Origin: Egerieimonas sp900552095 | Lineage (GTDB): Bacteria; Bacillota; Clostridia; Lachnospirales; Lachnospiraceae | NCBI GenBank assembly: GCA_902469965.1 | Contig: CABREP010000047.1 | Coordinates: forward strand, 1 to 18,948 | DNA length: 18,948 nucleotides | Direction of reading: 5' to 3' | Shown: one piece after another, positions 1-6,742 of the stretch | How positions within the stretch are numbered: position 1 is the stretch's first letter | Layout of the letters: the number at the start of each line of letters is the position of its first letter | Translations under genes and position numbers: made by a program | The notes under the pieces: model-generated | What the model was told of the DNA's origin: nothing | Databases searched by the model: none | What the model saw: the letters and a program-made list of their open reading frames with translations, nothing else

Positions 1-1
1 A

Positions 2-652
2 TGCCAAAACTGCTTTTTCGTTTACCCCATCATCGATTCTAACCTAAAGAATTTGTGCGATGATTTGGAAAACAAACTTTTGGAAGTATCTTCGATTGCT
101 TTTGGTATAGATATTCTGGTTACAACATCAACAGAAGAAAATGGGTACAAGGAACTTCTGCCTTTTCTTTCAGAGGGAAAGACGATAGCGTTTATTGGTT
201 CTTCGGGTGTAGGAAAATCTACTCTTATCAATCGTCTGCTGGGGAAAGAACAAATAAAAACAAATGGACTTCGCAATGACGATAAAGGAAGACATACCAC
301 TACCCGCAGAGAATTGTTCCTTCTCCCTGCAGGCGGCATGGTAATCGATACTCCGGGCATGCGTGAATTTGGAATGTGGGATAATGATACAGGAATTGAG
401 AGAACCTTTACGGATATCGAAGAACTTGCTGCTCAGTGCAAATTCCGCAACTGTACCCACACAAATGAGCCGGGGTGTGCCATTAGGAGCGCGTTGGAAA
501 TGGGAGAACTGCAGGCAGACCGTTGGAAATCCTATCAGAAACTAAAGGCTGAAAATGATTATATTGAAGACAGGGAAAGCTACATGATCGCAAAAGGAAA
601 ACGGGAAAAAGAAATTTCAAAGTTGATTAAAAAAATGCCAATCAGAGTGTAA
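2..652 (+). CDS. rsgA: RsgA-like circularly permuted GTPase, 3' part, probably frameshifted
   Basis: RsgA is a GTPase that acts in late maturation of the 30S ribosomal subunit. Visible motifs are the P-loop GSSGVGKS, the switch segment GRHTTT, DTPGMRE (G3), and the RsgA C-terminal zinc motif C-x4-C-x-H-x5-C, read as CKFRNCTHTNEPGC. The N-terminal OB domain would lie before the window, so the gene is partial. The frame is open from base 2; a TTG at 53 is the only start-like codon and has no ribosome site. Frame 3 upstream reads SFTPSSILT (bases 18-44), like the strand before the G4 motif TKxDL. The current frame resumes with K-N-L-C-D-D at 47. Only 8 bases separate ACC (42-44) from TTG (53), where T-K-x-D-L needs 9. 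A net one-base deletion in G4 is therefore likely, and the copy may be a pseudogene. It is co-directional with the TetR gene 25 bases downstream and is AT-rich relative to the rest of the window. Family is certain; intactness is doubtful. Confidence 0.8.
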   Translation, partial: CQNCFFVYPIIDSNLKNLCDDLENKLLEVSSIAFGIDILVTTSTEENGYKELLPFLSEGKTIAFIGSSGVGKSTLINRLLGKEQIKTNGLRNDDKGRHTTTRRELFLLPAGGMVIDTPGMREFGMWDNDTGIERTFTDIEELAAQCKFRNCTHTNEPGCAIRSALEMGELQADRWKSYQKLKAENDYIEDRESYMIAKGKREKEISKLIKKMPIRV

Positions 653-677
653 AAAGAGGAGTGTTTACTGGAGGTGT

Positions 678-1298
678 ATGGTGACGAACACAAAAGAAAA
701 AATATTAGTGGCTGCGTTGCGGCTATTTGCTGTCAATGGGTATGAGGCGGTATCTGTCAGTCAGATTGCCGGAGAATTGGGGATGACCAAGGGGGCATTA
801 TACAAGCATTACAAAAACAAGAGAGATATTTTTAACTGCATATTTGAATATGTCTGCCAGCTGGATGTGGAGCGCTCTCAGAAAAATGGTGTCCCGGAAA
901 AGGATTATGCGGAAATGCCGGAAGCATTTTCTGATGTTTCGCCAAAAAGTTTGGGGGATTATATGAAGGTACAATTTCATTATTGGAGTGAAGATGAAAT
1001 CGCCTGCAATTTTCGTAAAATGCTGACGCTGGAACAATATAAATCCCCGGAGATGAGCGCCTTATATCAAAAAGTTCTTGTCAGCGGACCTTTGGAGTAT
1101 ATTGAAAATCTGCTTTGTGAGATGTCAAAGGGAGATGGGAAACAAAGGCCAGCCCCTCATGCGTTGGCAATTGAGTTTTATTCTCCTTTTTATCTGCTTT
1201 TGGCCATGTCAGATGGGGCAGACTGCAGAGAGAAAAAAGATGAAATCGCCAAAAACTATGTGCATTATATAGACGATTTCTTTCAAAAATATTTTTGA
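678..1298 (+). CDS. TetR/AcrR family transcriptional regulator
   Basis: This is a one-component DNA-binding regulator of 206 residues, typical TetR length. The N-terminal helix-turn-helix covers about residues 6-50, with the classic pattern ILVAALRLFAVNGYEA, then VSQIAGELGMTKGALYKHYKNK. The C-terminal half is the helical ligand/dimer domain and does not reveal the ligand. The ribosome site GGAGGT (670-675) is only 2 bases from ATG 678 but 5 bases from GTG 681, so translation may really start at GTG 681; the protein is otherwise unchanged. The gene follows the RsgA-like gene by 25 bases, so co-transcription is likely. No transporter, the usual TetR target, is visible nearby. Base composition is AT-rich like the RsgA fragment, which suggests the pair arrived together. 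A strong terminator follows. Confidence 0.9.
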   Translation: MVTNTKEKILVAALRLFAVNGYEAVSVSQIAGELGMTKGALYKHYKNKRDIFNCIFEYVCQLDVERSQKNGVPEKDYAEMPEAFSDVSPKSLGDYMKVQFHYWSEDEIACNFRKMLTLEQYKSPEMSALYQKVLVSGPLEYIENLLCEMSKGDGKQRPAPHALAIEFYSPFYLLLAMSDGADCREKKDEIAKNYVHYIDDFFQKYF

Positions 1299-1340
1299 AT
1301 AAAATACAATGCAAATCTAACAGATAAAGAGAAATTGAAG

Positions 1341-1373
1341 TCTCCTCAGAATGAATGTCCTGAGGAGATTTTT
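1341..1373 (+). terminator. Rho-independent terminator after the TetR gene
   Basis: A perfect 9-bp stem pairs TCTCCTCAG (1341-1349) with CTGAGGAGA (1360-1368). The loop is 10 bases and is followed directly by TTTTT (1369-1373). It ends the RsgA/TetR unit and isolates it from the DUF2812 operon. Confidence 0.85.
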
Positions 1374-1424
1374 GGTATACAGAAATTTTTCTTATATTCC
1401 AGGAAAATATAGATTATTTAGAGA

Positions 1425-1453
1425 TGGACAAAAGGCGTCCTGCATGCTATAGT
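1425..1453 (+). promoter_or_regulatory. Sigma-A type promoter of the DUF2812-PadR operon
   Basis: The -35 box is TGGACA (1425-1430) and the -10 box is TATAGT (1448-1453), with an optimal 17-base spacer. The predicted start of transcription is near 1460, immediately before the palindrome at 1464-1480. Confidence 0.65.
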
Positions 1454-1463
1454 GAAGATAGAA

Positions 1464-1480
1464 ATATCGATACTCGATAT
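1464..1480. promoter_or_regulatory. Perfect palindrome, likely operator of the PadR regulator
   Basis: ATATCGA (1464-1470) and TCGATAT (1474-1480) form a perfect 7-bp inverted repeat around a 3-base centre. It sits at about +4 to +20 of the predicted transcript and directly abuts the ribosome site AAGGAGG (1481-1487). A dimeric repressor bound here would block transcription. PadR genes are commonly autoregulated, so the PadR at 2738 is the natural candidate; this assignment is inferred. Confidence 0.55.
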
Positions 1481-1494
1481 AAGGAGGTGCGGCC

Positions 1495-2733
1495 ATGAAA
1501 AAGCAGGTAAGAAAACATTTTTCCTACACTCAGTGTGATGATTTTGCGGCGTATCTGCAGGAGATGTCCCGGAAAGGATTTCATTTTACAGAATGGAAGG
1601 GAGGCCTGGTCTTTGAGAAAGGAGAGCCCGAGGATGTGACTTACCAGGTGGAGGTTTTTGCAGACGGGGAAGAGATGGATCAGCGTCCCTCCCAGGATAC
1701 GGAAGAGTACCAGGACTACTGTGCGGCGGCCGGTTGGAAATTTCTGGATGGAAAGGCCAGGTTTTGCATTTTCCGGAAAGAGGCAGAGGACGCGCCTGAT
1801 ATTCTTGCACCCGAGGAGCGGATCCGCAATATCTGCAGCGTGGAGAGAAAACTGGAAATGCGTCGGATTCGTCTGCTTTTTCTTTTTCTGCTTTTGGGAG
1901 TTTTTGGTGGGGGCGGCCCGCTTACGCTTGTTTTTTCCAATGCTGCTATGGTTGTGGAAACTGGGTTTGCCATTCAGATTCTGCTGGGGGCAGTGCGGAT
2001 CCTCTGGATTAGGAAAGGTCAAAAGAGAGGGGAAGCAGAAAGCCTTTGCGGTGAGAAGAGTTATCTGGGAAAGAGAGATCCTTTCTGGAGAGGATATAAT
2101 ATTTTTGATAGGATCCGGGAATTTACTGCACTGGTTTTCTTAGCCGGATATTTTATCCTGGCCATAGAGGAAGACGAGATTTTTATATCGGCGGTACTGT
2201 TGGTAGTTTTCTTTTTGGTCAGCTGGGGAATGGAATATCTGAGACCTTCAAGAGAAACAATTTATACGCTGGCAGTGCTGGGGGCAGGATTTCTCTGGGT
2301 GTGCCTAATCGCATTTGGCGCATTTTTGAATGAGAACAGAAGGCCGGACAGCGGAGAGCGGGCGGTACTTGCCGACGGACAGGAGATCGGGATCAGTCAG
2401 CTCAGAGAGGATTCCAGCTTTCTGGCCTCTGACCGGGAGTATAAGATAAGCACAGAAGAGGGGGAGACTGTGCGGATACAGATTTATGAGACGGAGCAGG
2501 GATGGCTTGCCGGGCAGCTGTGGGAGAAGCAGGAAAAGGAGGAGGAGGAGCTCTACGGACCTGCGGCCCGGGAGGAAGGTCTGGGGGAGTCAGCCTGGAG
2601 AAGGGGGGAGAAGGCGGTCTGTTACAGTATCAAGATGGATGGAAAACTCTTCTTTGCGGAGACGGAGGAGGCAGTTCCGGGAGAAAAAATTCCTCTTCTG
2701 CGGGAATTGCTGAACCTGCCTCTAGGGAGGTGA
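1495..2733 (+). CDS. DUF2812 domain-containing membrane protein
   Basis: The protein has 412 residues. The N-terminal ~110 residues match the DUF2812 pattern: RKHFSYTQCDDFAAYLQEMSRKGFHFTEW, then a segment of the type YQVEVF and a GWKFLDGKARFCIF strand pair. Five hydrophobic segments follow, at about 127-147, 150-171, 210-225, 229-248 and 257-277. The remaining ~130 residues are hydrophilic and Glu-rich, probably extracytoplasmic or cytosolic depending on topology. The start is ATG with AAGGAGG 7 bases upstream. In Firmicutes, DUF2812 genes usually sit beside a PadR regulator, as here, although PadR is normally first and here it is second. The biochemical role is unknown; proteins of this type are thought to act as membrane sensors or effectors paired with PadR. 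Its stop codon lies within the PadR ribosome site, so the two genes are translationally close. Confidence 0.85.
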   Translation: MKKQVRKHFSYTQCDDFAAYLQEMSRKGFHFTEWKGGLVFEKGEPEDVTYQVEVFADGEEMDQRPSQDTEEYQDYCAAAGWKFLDGKARFCIFRKEAEDAPDILAPEERIRNICSVERKLEMRRIRLLFLFLLLGVFGGGGPLTLVFSNAAMVVETGFAIQILLGAVRILWIRKGQKRGEAESLCGEKSYLGKRDPFWRGYNIFDRIREFTALVFLAGYFILAIEEDEIFISAVLLVVFFLVSWGMEYLRPSRETIYTLAVLGAGFLWVCLIAFGAFLNENRRPDSGERAVLADGQEIGISQLREDSSFLASDREYKISTEEGETVRIQIYETEQGWLAGQLWEKQEKEEEELYGPAAREEGLGESAWRRGEKAVCYSIKMDGKLFFAETEEAVPGEKIPLLRELLNLPLGR

Positions 2734-2737
2734 GTCC

Positions 2738-3061
2738 ATGGCGAGAGAGCAGTTTCAGACGCTGACAGAACCGATGTATTATATTCTGCTGGCACTTCTG
2801 GAAGAGTGCTGCGGTGTAGACATTATGGAGAAGGTGAAGAAGATTTCAAAGGGGCGGGTAAAAGTAGGACCGGGGACGCTCTATGCCATGCTGCCCCGGT
2901 TTGTGGAGGCGGGAATGATCTGTCTGACTGCGGAGGAGGGGAGGCGCAAGTCATACCGGATTACGGAAAAAGGCAGGCAGATGCTGCAGGAGGAATACAT
3001 CCGGCTGACGGTTCTGGTGGAAGATGCCCGGGACTATTTTACAGAAGTCTCTGCTCATTGA
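2738..3061 (+). CDS. PadR family transcriptional regulator
   Basis: This 107-residue winged-helix repressor is standard length for the short PadR subfamily. Key features are the N-terminal helix LTEPMYYILLALLEE, the recognition region VGPGTLYAMLPRFVEAGMI, and the wing EGRRKSYRITEKGRQML. A C-terminal dimerisation helix follows. ATG 2738 is 4 bases after the DUF2812 stop, and the ribosome site GGGAGGTGA overlaps that stop, which indicates coupling. It probably represses its own operon through the palindrome at 1464-1480. Its last 23 bases overlap, tail to tail, the HD-hydrolase gene on the other strand. No terminator is visible at this junction. Confidence 0.9.
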   Translation: MAREQFQTLTEPMYYILLALLEECCGVDIMEKVKKISKGRVKVGPGTLYAMLPRFVEAGMICLTAEEGRRKSYRITEKGRQMLQEEYIRLTVLVEDARDYFTEVSAH

Positions 3062-3698
3062 TGATAAGACCGAAGGCGGTGTTCAGCTTCTCTGCTGCTT
3101 TTCGGCAAAGAACCATGCGCTGGAGAAAGATTTCAAAGTAGTCCATCAGGGAACAGCAGCCGGTGTCCAGAGTCAGTTCCAGGTCGATGCCGTGTTTTTG
3201 GCTGATGTGAAGATGGGAATGTTTGACGGCATAGTTTACCCGGTCATGGATGTCGAAGGTGGCAATATCCTTATTGCGAACCCGGGAAGAACGCACGTCT
3301 GTCTTGTCTGCGATGATCAGGGCAGCGGCGATGGGATTTACCGGAAAAGCGGTGCCTTCATCGTGATTTCCGATGGCGGTGACGATGGTGGAGATATCCT
3401 CGGTGTCAGCGCCCATCGTGTCCAGAAGGCGGAAGGCCATGAGAGCTCCGCTCTGGGCGTGATCGATGCGGTTTACCACATTTCCGATATCGTGAAGATA
3501 GCCGGCGATACGGGCCAGTTCGGCCTCCTGGCTGCTGTATCCAAATTCCAGCAAAATACGGCGGGCGTGCTCTGCGACCCGGGTGACATGGGGAAAACTG
3601 TGCTCCGTGAAGCCCAGGGCGATCAGGGACTCGTCCGCTTTTCTGATATACTGATTGATCCGTTCGTTTTGTTTGATTTCTTTATATGTGATGTGCAT
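3039..3698 (-). CDS. HD-domain metal-dependent phosphohydrolase
   Basis: The protein has 219 residues. HD-superfamily metal ligands are recognisable: H37 (SFPHVTRV), H69-D70 (GYLHDIGN), H80 (RIDHAQSG), H112 (GNHDEG) and D131 (IIADKTDVR). This is the extended H-HD-H-H-D arrangement of the HD-GYP-like and phosphodiesterase/phosphohydrolase branch, but no GYP motif is seen. The substrate is unknown and could be a nucleotide, a cyclic dinucleotide or a small phosphate ester. The start is supported by AAGGAGT about 7 bases upstream on the minus strand. The gene is divergent from the GntR gene, sharing a 154-base intergenic region, and convergent with PadR, overlapping it by 23 bp. A long plus-strand reading frame lies opposite this gene and is a shadow. 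Confidence 0.9.
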   Translation of the reverse strand: MHITYKEIKQNERINQYIRKADESLIALGFTEHSFPHVTRVAEHARRILLEFGYSSQEAELARIAGYLHDIGNVVNRIDHAQSGALMAFRLLDTMGADTEDISTIVTAIGNHDEGTAFPVNPIAAALIIADKTDVRSSRVRNKDIATFDIHDRVNYAVKHSHLHISQKHGIDLELTLDTGCCSLMDYFEIFLQRMVLCRKAAEKLNTAFGLIINEQRLL

Positions 3699-3806
3699 AG
3701 TCAGTACTCCTTCGTTTCGATAGTTCTATTATGCACGGCGTATGTAAAAAATAGATGCAGATTCTGTTAAAAAGGGAAAAGAGAGGATACAAAAAAGTTC
3801 GGTACT

Positions 3807-3818
3807 ATATTATAATAT
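3807..3818. promoter_or_regulatory. AT-only palindrome with -10 box upstream of the GntR gene
   Basis: ATATTATAATAT is a perfect 12-bp palindrome containing a consensus -10 hexamer TATAAT (3811-3816). No good -35 is seen 17 bases upstream. It lies 35 bases before the GntR start and may serve as promoter and operator together. This is inferred from position only. Confidence 0.35.
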
Positions 3819-3852
3819 CTTATTATAGATGAAAGAATGAAGGAGCAGACAG

Positions 3853-4578
3853 ATGGAGGAAAGAGCGCCCAAATATTATATTTTAAAGAAGGTACTGGAA
3901 GAGAAGATAGAGAATGAAGAGTTTCCGGCAGATGAGCCGATCCCCAGCGAGCGGGAGCTGATGGAAATGTATCAGGTCAGCAGGATCACAGTCCGCAAGG
4001 CAGTGGATGAGCTGGTAAATGAAGGGTATTTGTATAAGATCCAGGGAAAAGGGACTTATGTAAAAACGGATGAACGCAGCAGCAATCTTTTTGCCATCAC
4101 CAGCTGCACAGAAGATGTGGTGCGGATGGGAATGAAACCTACGAAAAAGGTGATGGTGGCAGAGCTGGTGTATGCCAATGCAAAGCGGGCAAAAGCGCTG
4201 GAGATTACCCAGGAGGAGCGGGTTTTTATGCTGGGAAGGATCCTGTTTGCAGATCAGGAACCTCTGAACTATACGGTTACTTTTCTTCCGGAAAAATTGT
4301 TTCCGGGAATTGACCGCCATTCTTTTGACCGGGAATCGCTTTATCAGGTACTCCAGGAAGAGTACGGAGTCAGACTGACGAAGGCGAGAAGGACGATTGA
4401 GGCAATTCTGGCCAGAGATGAGGTGGCGGAGTATCTGGATATTGAGGAGGGATCTCCGATTATCCTGTTCCGCTGTGTCACTTACGGGATCGTAAATGGA
4501 AAGGAAATTCCGGTGGAGAACTTCAAGTGTTATTACCGGACGGACAAGTTTAAGTTCTATATTGATCAGGTGCGGTAA
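3853..4578 (+). CDS. GntR family transcriptional regulator, HutC/UTRA subfamily
   Basis: The protein has 241 residues, normal for the HutC/NagR branch. The N-terminal winged HTH (about 5-70) reads KVLEEKIENEEF, then LPSERELMEMY-type (here IPSERELMEMY), VSRITVRKAVDEL and the wing GYLYKIQGKGTYV. The UTRA ligand domain (about 90-235) ends in the usual PVENFKCYYRTDKFKFYI strand pair. UTRA domains bind small effectors such as sugar phosphates, amino sugars or histidine-pathway metabolites; the ligand is not deducible here. The start has AAGGAG nearby. The gene precedes the 662-residue anchored protein by 29 bases, so it probably controls that gene and itself. It is divergent from the HD hydrolase. 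Confidence 0.92.
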   Translation: MEERAPKYYILKKVLEEKIENEEFPADEPIPSERELMEMYQVSRITVRKAVDELVNEGYLYKIQGKGTYVKTDERSSNLFAITSCTEDVVRMGMKPTKKVMVAELVYANAKRAKALEITQEERVFMLGRILFADQEPLNYTVTFLPEKLFPGIDRHSFDRESLYQVLQEEYGVRLTKARRTIEAILARDEVAEYLDIEEGSPIILFRCVTYGIVNGKEIPVENFKCYYRTDKFKFYIDQVR

Positions 4579-4607
4579 AACAGGGATAAAGAAGGAGAAA
4601 ACAAAGC

Positions 4608-6596
4608 GTGAAAAAGGACAGAATAAAGAAGATCCTGCTGATCGCCGCGGGGGTGCTGATCCTGATTCTGGGAGTAGAAGCAGTCCTGCTGATGCAGAGA
4701 AAGAACGGGAAGAAACCGGAAGAGCAGGCGGAGGCAGTGGTGAAGGAAAATGTTTCCGTTCTGGAAGAAAAAGAGATGGAAAAGTTGCTGAAAGTGGAAG
4801 CTGATGCGCTGCTTTTTGCGGAAGATCCCGGGTATGAGAAAGGCGAGGTGCTCGCTGCCGGCGAGTCGGAGGCAGCAGAAGACGGATTCCTGCGAAAAGT
4901 GACGGGAACGGAAGAAAAAGACGGGGCCTATGTGGTGAAGACGGAGCCGGCGTATCTGACGGATGTTTTCGAGAAAGCGCATGTCCGCAGATCCTTCCGG
5001 ATTACGGAAGACGGTGTGGAAGAGATCGTCCGGGAAGGAGGGCAGGAAGAGACAGCCAGAGCCGGTGAAAGGGAGGAGAAAGCAGTTCAGGCGGAGGCAG
5101 TTTCCCATAGTGTGGGAGAGAAACAGAGCCGGGAAGTTACGTTTTTGACAGCCGGGAGCGGCGAGGGTTCAGAAGAGAAGAAAGAGCCGGAAAAGGAAGA
5201 GAAGGGAGAAGAAAAAGAAGCGCCGGAAGATTATGATATTGCTTTCTCGTTTGAGGCAGAGGGAGAGGAAACGGTTGAACTGAAGGGAAGCGTGGGACTT
5301 GACCTGGGGCTGGATGTGGAATTTGACATCGAGGACGGGGAGATCCAGTTTGAGATGGCGCTTCATGATAAGCTGGGAGGAGAGATCAGCCTGGACTGTA
5401 AGGCGTCCGCTGAGGCCACGATAGAAAAAGGTGTGTTTGAGAAAAACTTCCGGAATATTACGTTCTATGTGGCGGGTATTCCCATTGTTCTGACCAACCG
5501 TCTGGAAGGCCAGGCGGAGGCGGAAGCCGGGGTAGAAGGAAATCTGGCTGTTTCTTTCGGGGTCTATGAAGAAAATAAGCTGGGATTTTCTTATGACAGC
5601 CGGGATGGGAAAGTAAGGGAGATCAACGAGCATGATCCCATATCCGACGGCCTGGACTGGAGAACAGAGGCGGGCATTCAAGGAGAAATAAAAGCAGGTT
5701 TTTCCCTTCATTTTGTCAGCAAGCTTTACGGGTGTACCGGAGGCGATATTTCTTTCGGGATATATGGGAAAGCGGGCGGCGAGGCGAAGGTGAGTGCCAG
5801 GGAAGATCTGGCAGGTTATGCCGGATATATGGAACTGGCGGTCTCGCCGGAAGTGGCGGGAAGTCTGGTAGTAGAAGTCCCGGTTATTGATGAAAGACTG
5901 GCGGAACAGGAACTTTTCCAGGCAGGACTTCCCAATTTCTGGGAGAAACGCTGGGAATCAAGTAAGGACTGGAAGGGAGATCTGGAAGCAGAAGAAAGCG
6001 GGAATCAGCCTGAGGGAACGGTATATAAAACCCGGTATGGGGAGGTCAATATGCTGACCTGTCCGCAGTTCCAGTTCCTGTGTCCAGAAGGGTGGACGAT
6101 TACCACGGAGGATGTGGCAAAAGGGGCATCCGGACCGGTGGAGGAGCATGTGGAACTTACCAATGACAGAGGTGTTACAGTCAGTTACTGGCAGTGCGGA
6201 AGCAATCTGGGGGCTGCTTCCCGCACCATGGTCCGGGCGACGGCATCGAAGGCGGCGGATTCCTCCTTTGTTCCCGGAGCTCCCGATGGAACAGACACCG
6301 ATTATTCTTTCTTTGGAAACTTTGTGGTGGCCAGAGTGGAGGTGACAGACTGGCTCGACATGAACACGGACACGGAGTTTAGTCCGATGGATCAGAAGAG
6401 CACCTATTTTGCAGTGATTCCGGAGTCCCGTCTGGGAGAGTGGGAGTACGCCGGCCAGGCACGGGATGTGGATCAGTGTCTGTTTCATTATGCTTCCCAT
6501 TATGCTTTTACTGCTCATGCGCCGGAGGGGCAGTTTACGGAGCAGGAAGAAAGGGAAGTAATTGAAATTCTGAAAAGTTTTCAGCTGGCGGAGTAG
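4608..6596 (+). CDS. Membrane-anchored extracytoplasmic protein of unknown function
   Basis: I do not recognise this 662-residue protein. It starts at GTG, with AAGGAG (4592-4597) 10 bases upstream. Residues 1-8 are basic, and residues 9-30 form one hydrophobic segment without a lipobox Cys, so it looks like a signal anchor with the bulk outside. Residues 36-145 are mixed alpha/beta-like. Residues 146-208 are a low-complexity Glu/Lys linker. Residues 209-430 show alternating hydrophobic/charged residues and frequent Gly (VGLDLGLDVEFDIEDGEIQF; GQAEAEAGVEGNLAVSFGV), as expected for a long beta-sheet or solenoid. The C-terminal ~180 residues include FQFLCPEGWTITT, similar to the F-x-x-P-x-G-W entry of PsbP/DcrB-like folds, and then LTNDRGVTVSYW. 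Its partner appears to be the GntR regulator upstream. No enzyme motif is evident. Confidence 0.8.
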   Translation: MKKDRIKKILLIAAGVLILILGVEAVLLMQRKNGKKPEEQAEAVVKENVSVLEEKEMEKLLKVEADALLFAEDPGYEKGEVLAAGESEAAEDGFLRKVTGTEEKDGAYVVKTEPAYLTDVFEKAHVRRSFRITEDGVEEIVREGGQEETARAGEREEKAVQAEAVSHSVGEKQSREVTFLTAGSGEGSEEKKEPEKEEKGEEKEAPEDYDIAFSFEAEGEETVELKGSVGLDLGLDVEFDIEDGEIQFEMALHDKLGGEISLDCKASAEATIEKGVFEKNFRNITFYVAGIPIVLTNRLEGQAEAEAGVEGNLAVSFGVYEENKLGFSYDSRDGKVREINEHDPISDGLDWRTEAGIQGEIKAGFSLHFVSKLYGCTGGDISFGIYGKAGGEAKVSAREDLAGYAGYMELAVSPEVAGSLVVEVPVIDERLAEQELFQAGLPNFWEKRWESSKDWKGDLEAEESGNQPEGTVYKTRYGEVNMLTCPQFQFLCPEGWTITTEDVAKGASGPVEEHVELTNDRGVTVSYWQCGSNLGAASRTMVRATASKAADSSFVPGAPDGTDTDYSFFGNFVVARVEVTDWLDMNTDTEFSPMDQKSTYFAVIPESRLGEWEYAGQARDVDQCLFHYASHYAFTAHAPEGQFTEQEEREVIEILKSFQLAE

Positions 6597-6676
6597 GCGT
6601 TCACGCGCCGGCAATGAAAGAGAAGATACGGGAATTTAAGGCGCAGTGCTAGAAAAGAAAAACAAATAAAGGTTTA

Positions 6677-6705
6677 TCGACTTATGCCCCTTTCTGTGAT
6701 ATGAT
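6677..6705 (+). promoter_or_regulatory. Promoter of the GTPase-nuclease gene, within an inverted repeat
   Basis: The -35-like TCGACT (6677-6682) and -10-like TATGAT (6700-6705) are 17 bases apart. GATAAT (6703-6708) is an alternative -10. The -10 lies at the start of the loop of the inverted repeat 6684-6738, so the expected transcript begins in the loop, near 6712, and lacks the left arm. Confidence 0.45.
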
Positions 6706-6738
6706 AATCACTGGATTAGAACTCACAGAAAGGGGTAT
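6684..6738 (+). repeat. 16-bp inverted repeat covering the ribosome-binding site of the GTPase gene
   Basis: CCCCTTTCTGTGA (6687-6699) is perfectly complementary to TCACAGAAAGGGG (6723-6735). Three more pairs, one of them G-U, extend the stem to 6684-6699/6723-6738, with a 23-base loop. The right arm holds the ribosome site AAAGGGG (6729-6735), 7 bases before ATG 6743, and is followed by a short T-rich stretch (TATTTT). In a read-through RNA it could terminate transcription or hide the ribosome site; in DNA it could be an operator flanking the -10. Confidence 0.75.
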
Positions 6739-6742
6739 TTTC

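Noticed and set aside
1..42. Short frame-1 peptide MPKLLFRLPHHRF at the window start
   Set aside because: It ends after 13 codons and has no visible upstream signal; it overlaps the RsgA-like sequence.
3024..3770. 248-codon open frame on the plus strand opposite the HD hydrolase
   Set aside because: No family features or own ribosome site. The minus-strand frame has all HD metal ligands and a good ribosome site, so this is a codon-bias shadow.
6597..6625. GGCG-TTCA-CGCC-like hairpin after the 662-residue gene as a terminator
   Set aside because: The stem is only about 4 bp and no T-run follows.
6701..6742. Upstream in-frame ATG giving a 14-residue N-terminal extension, or a leader peptide, of the GTPase
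   Set aside because: No ribosome site before 6701, it sits in the promoter/hairpin loop, and the family begins just before the P-loop as with ATG 6743. It is in frame, so not a separate leader peptide.
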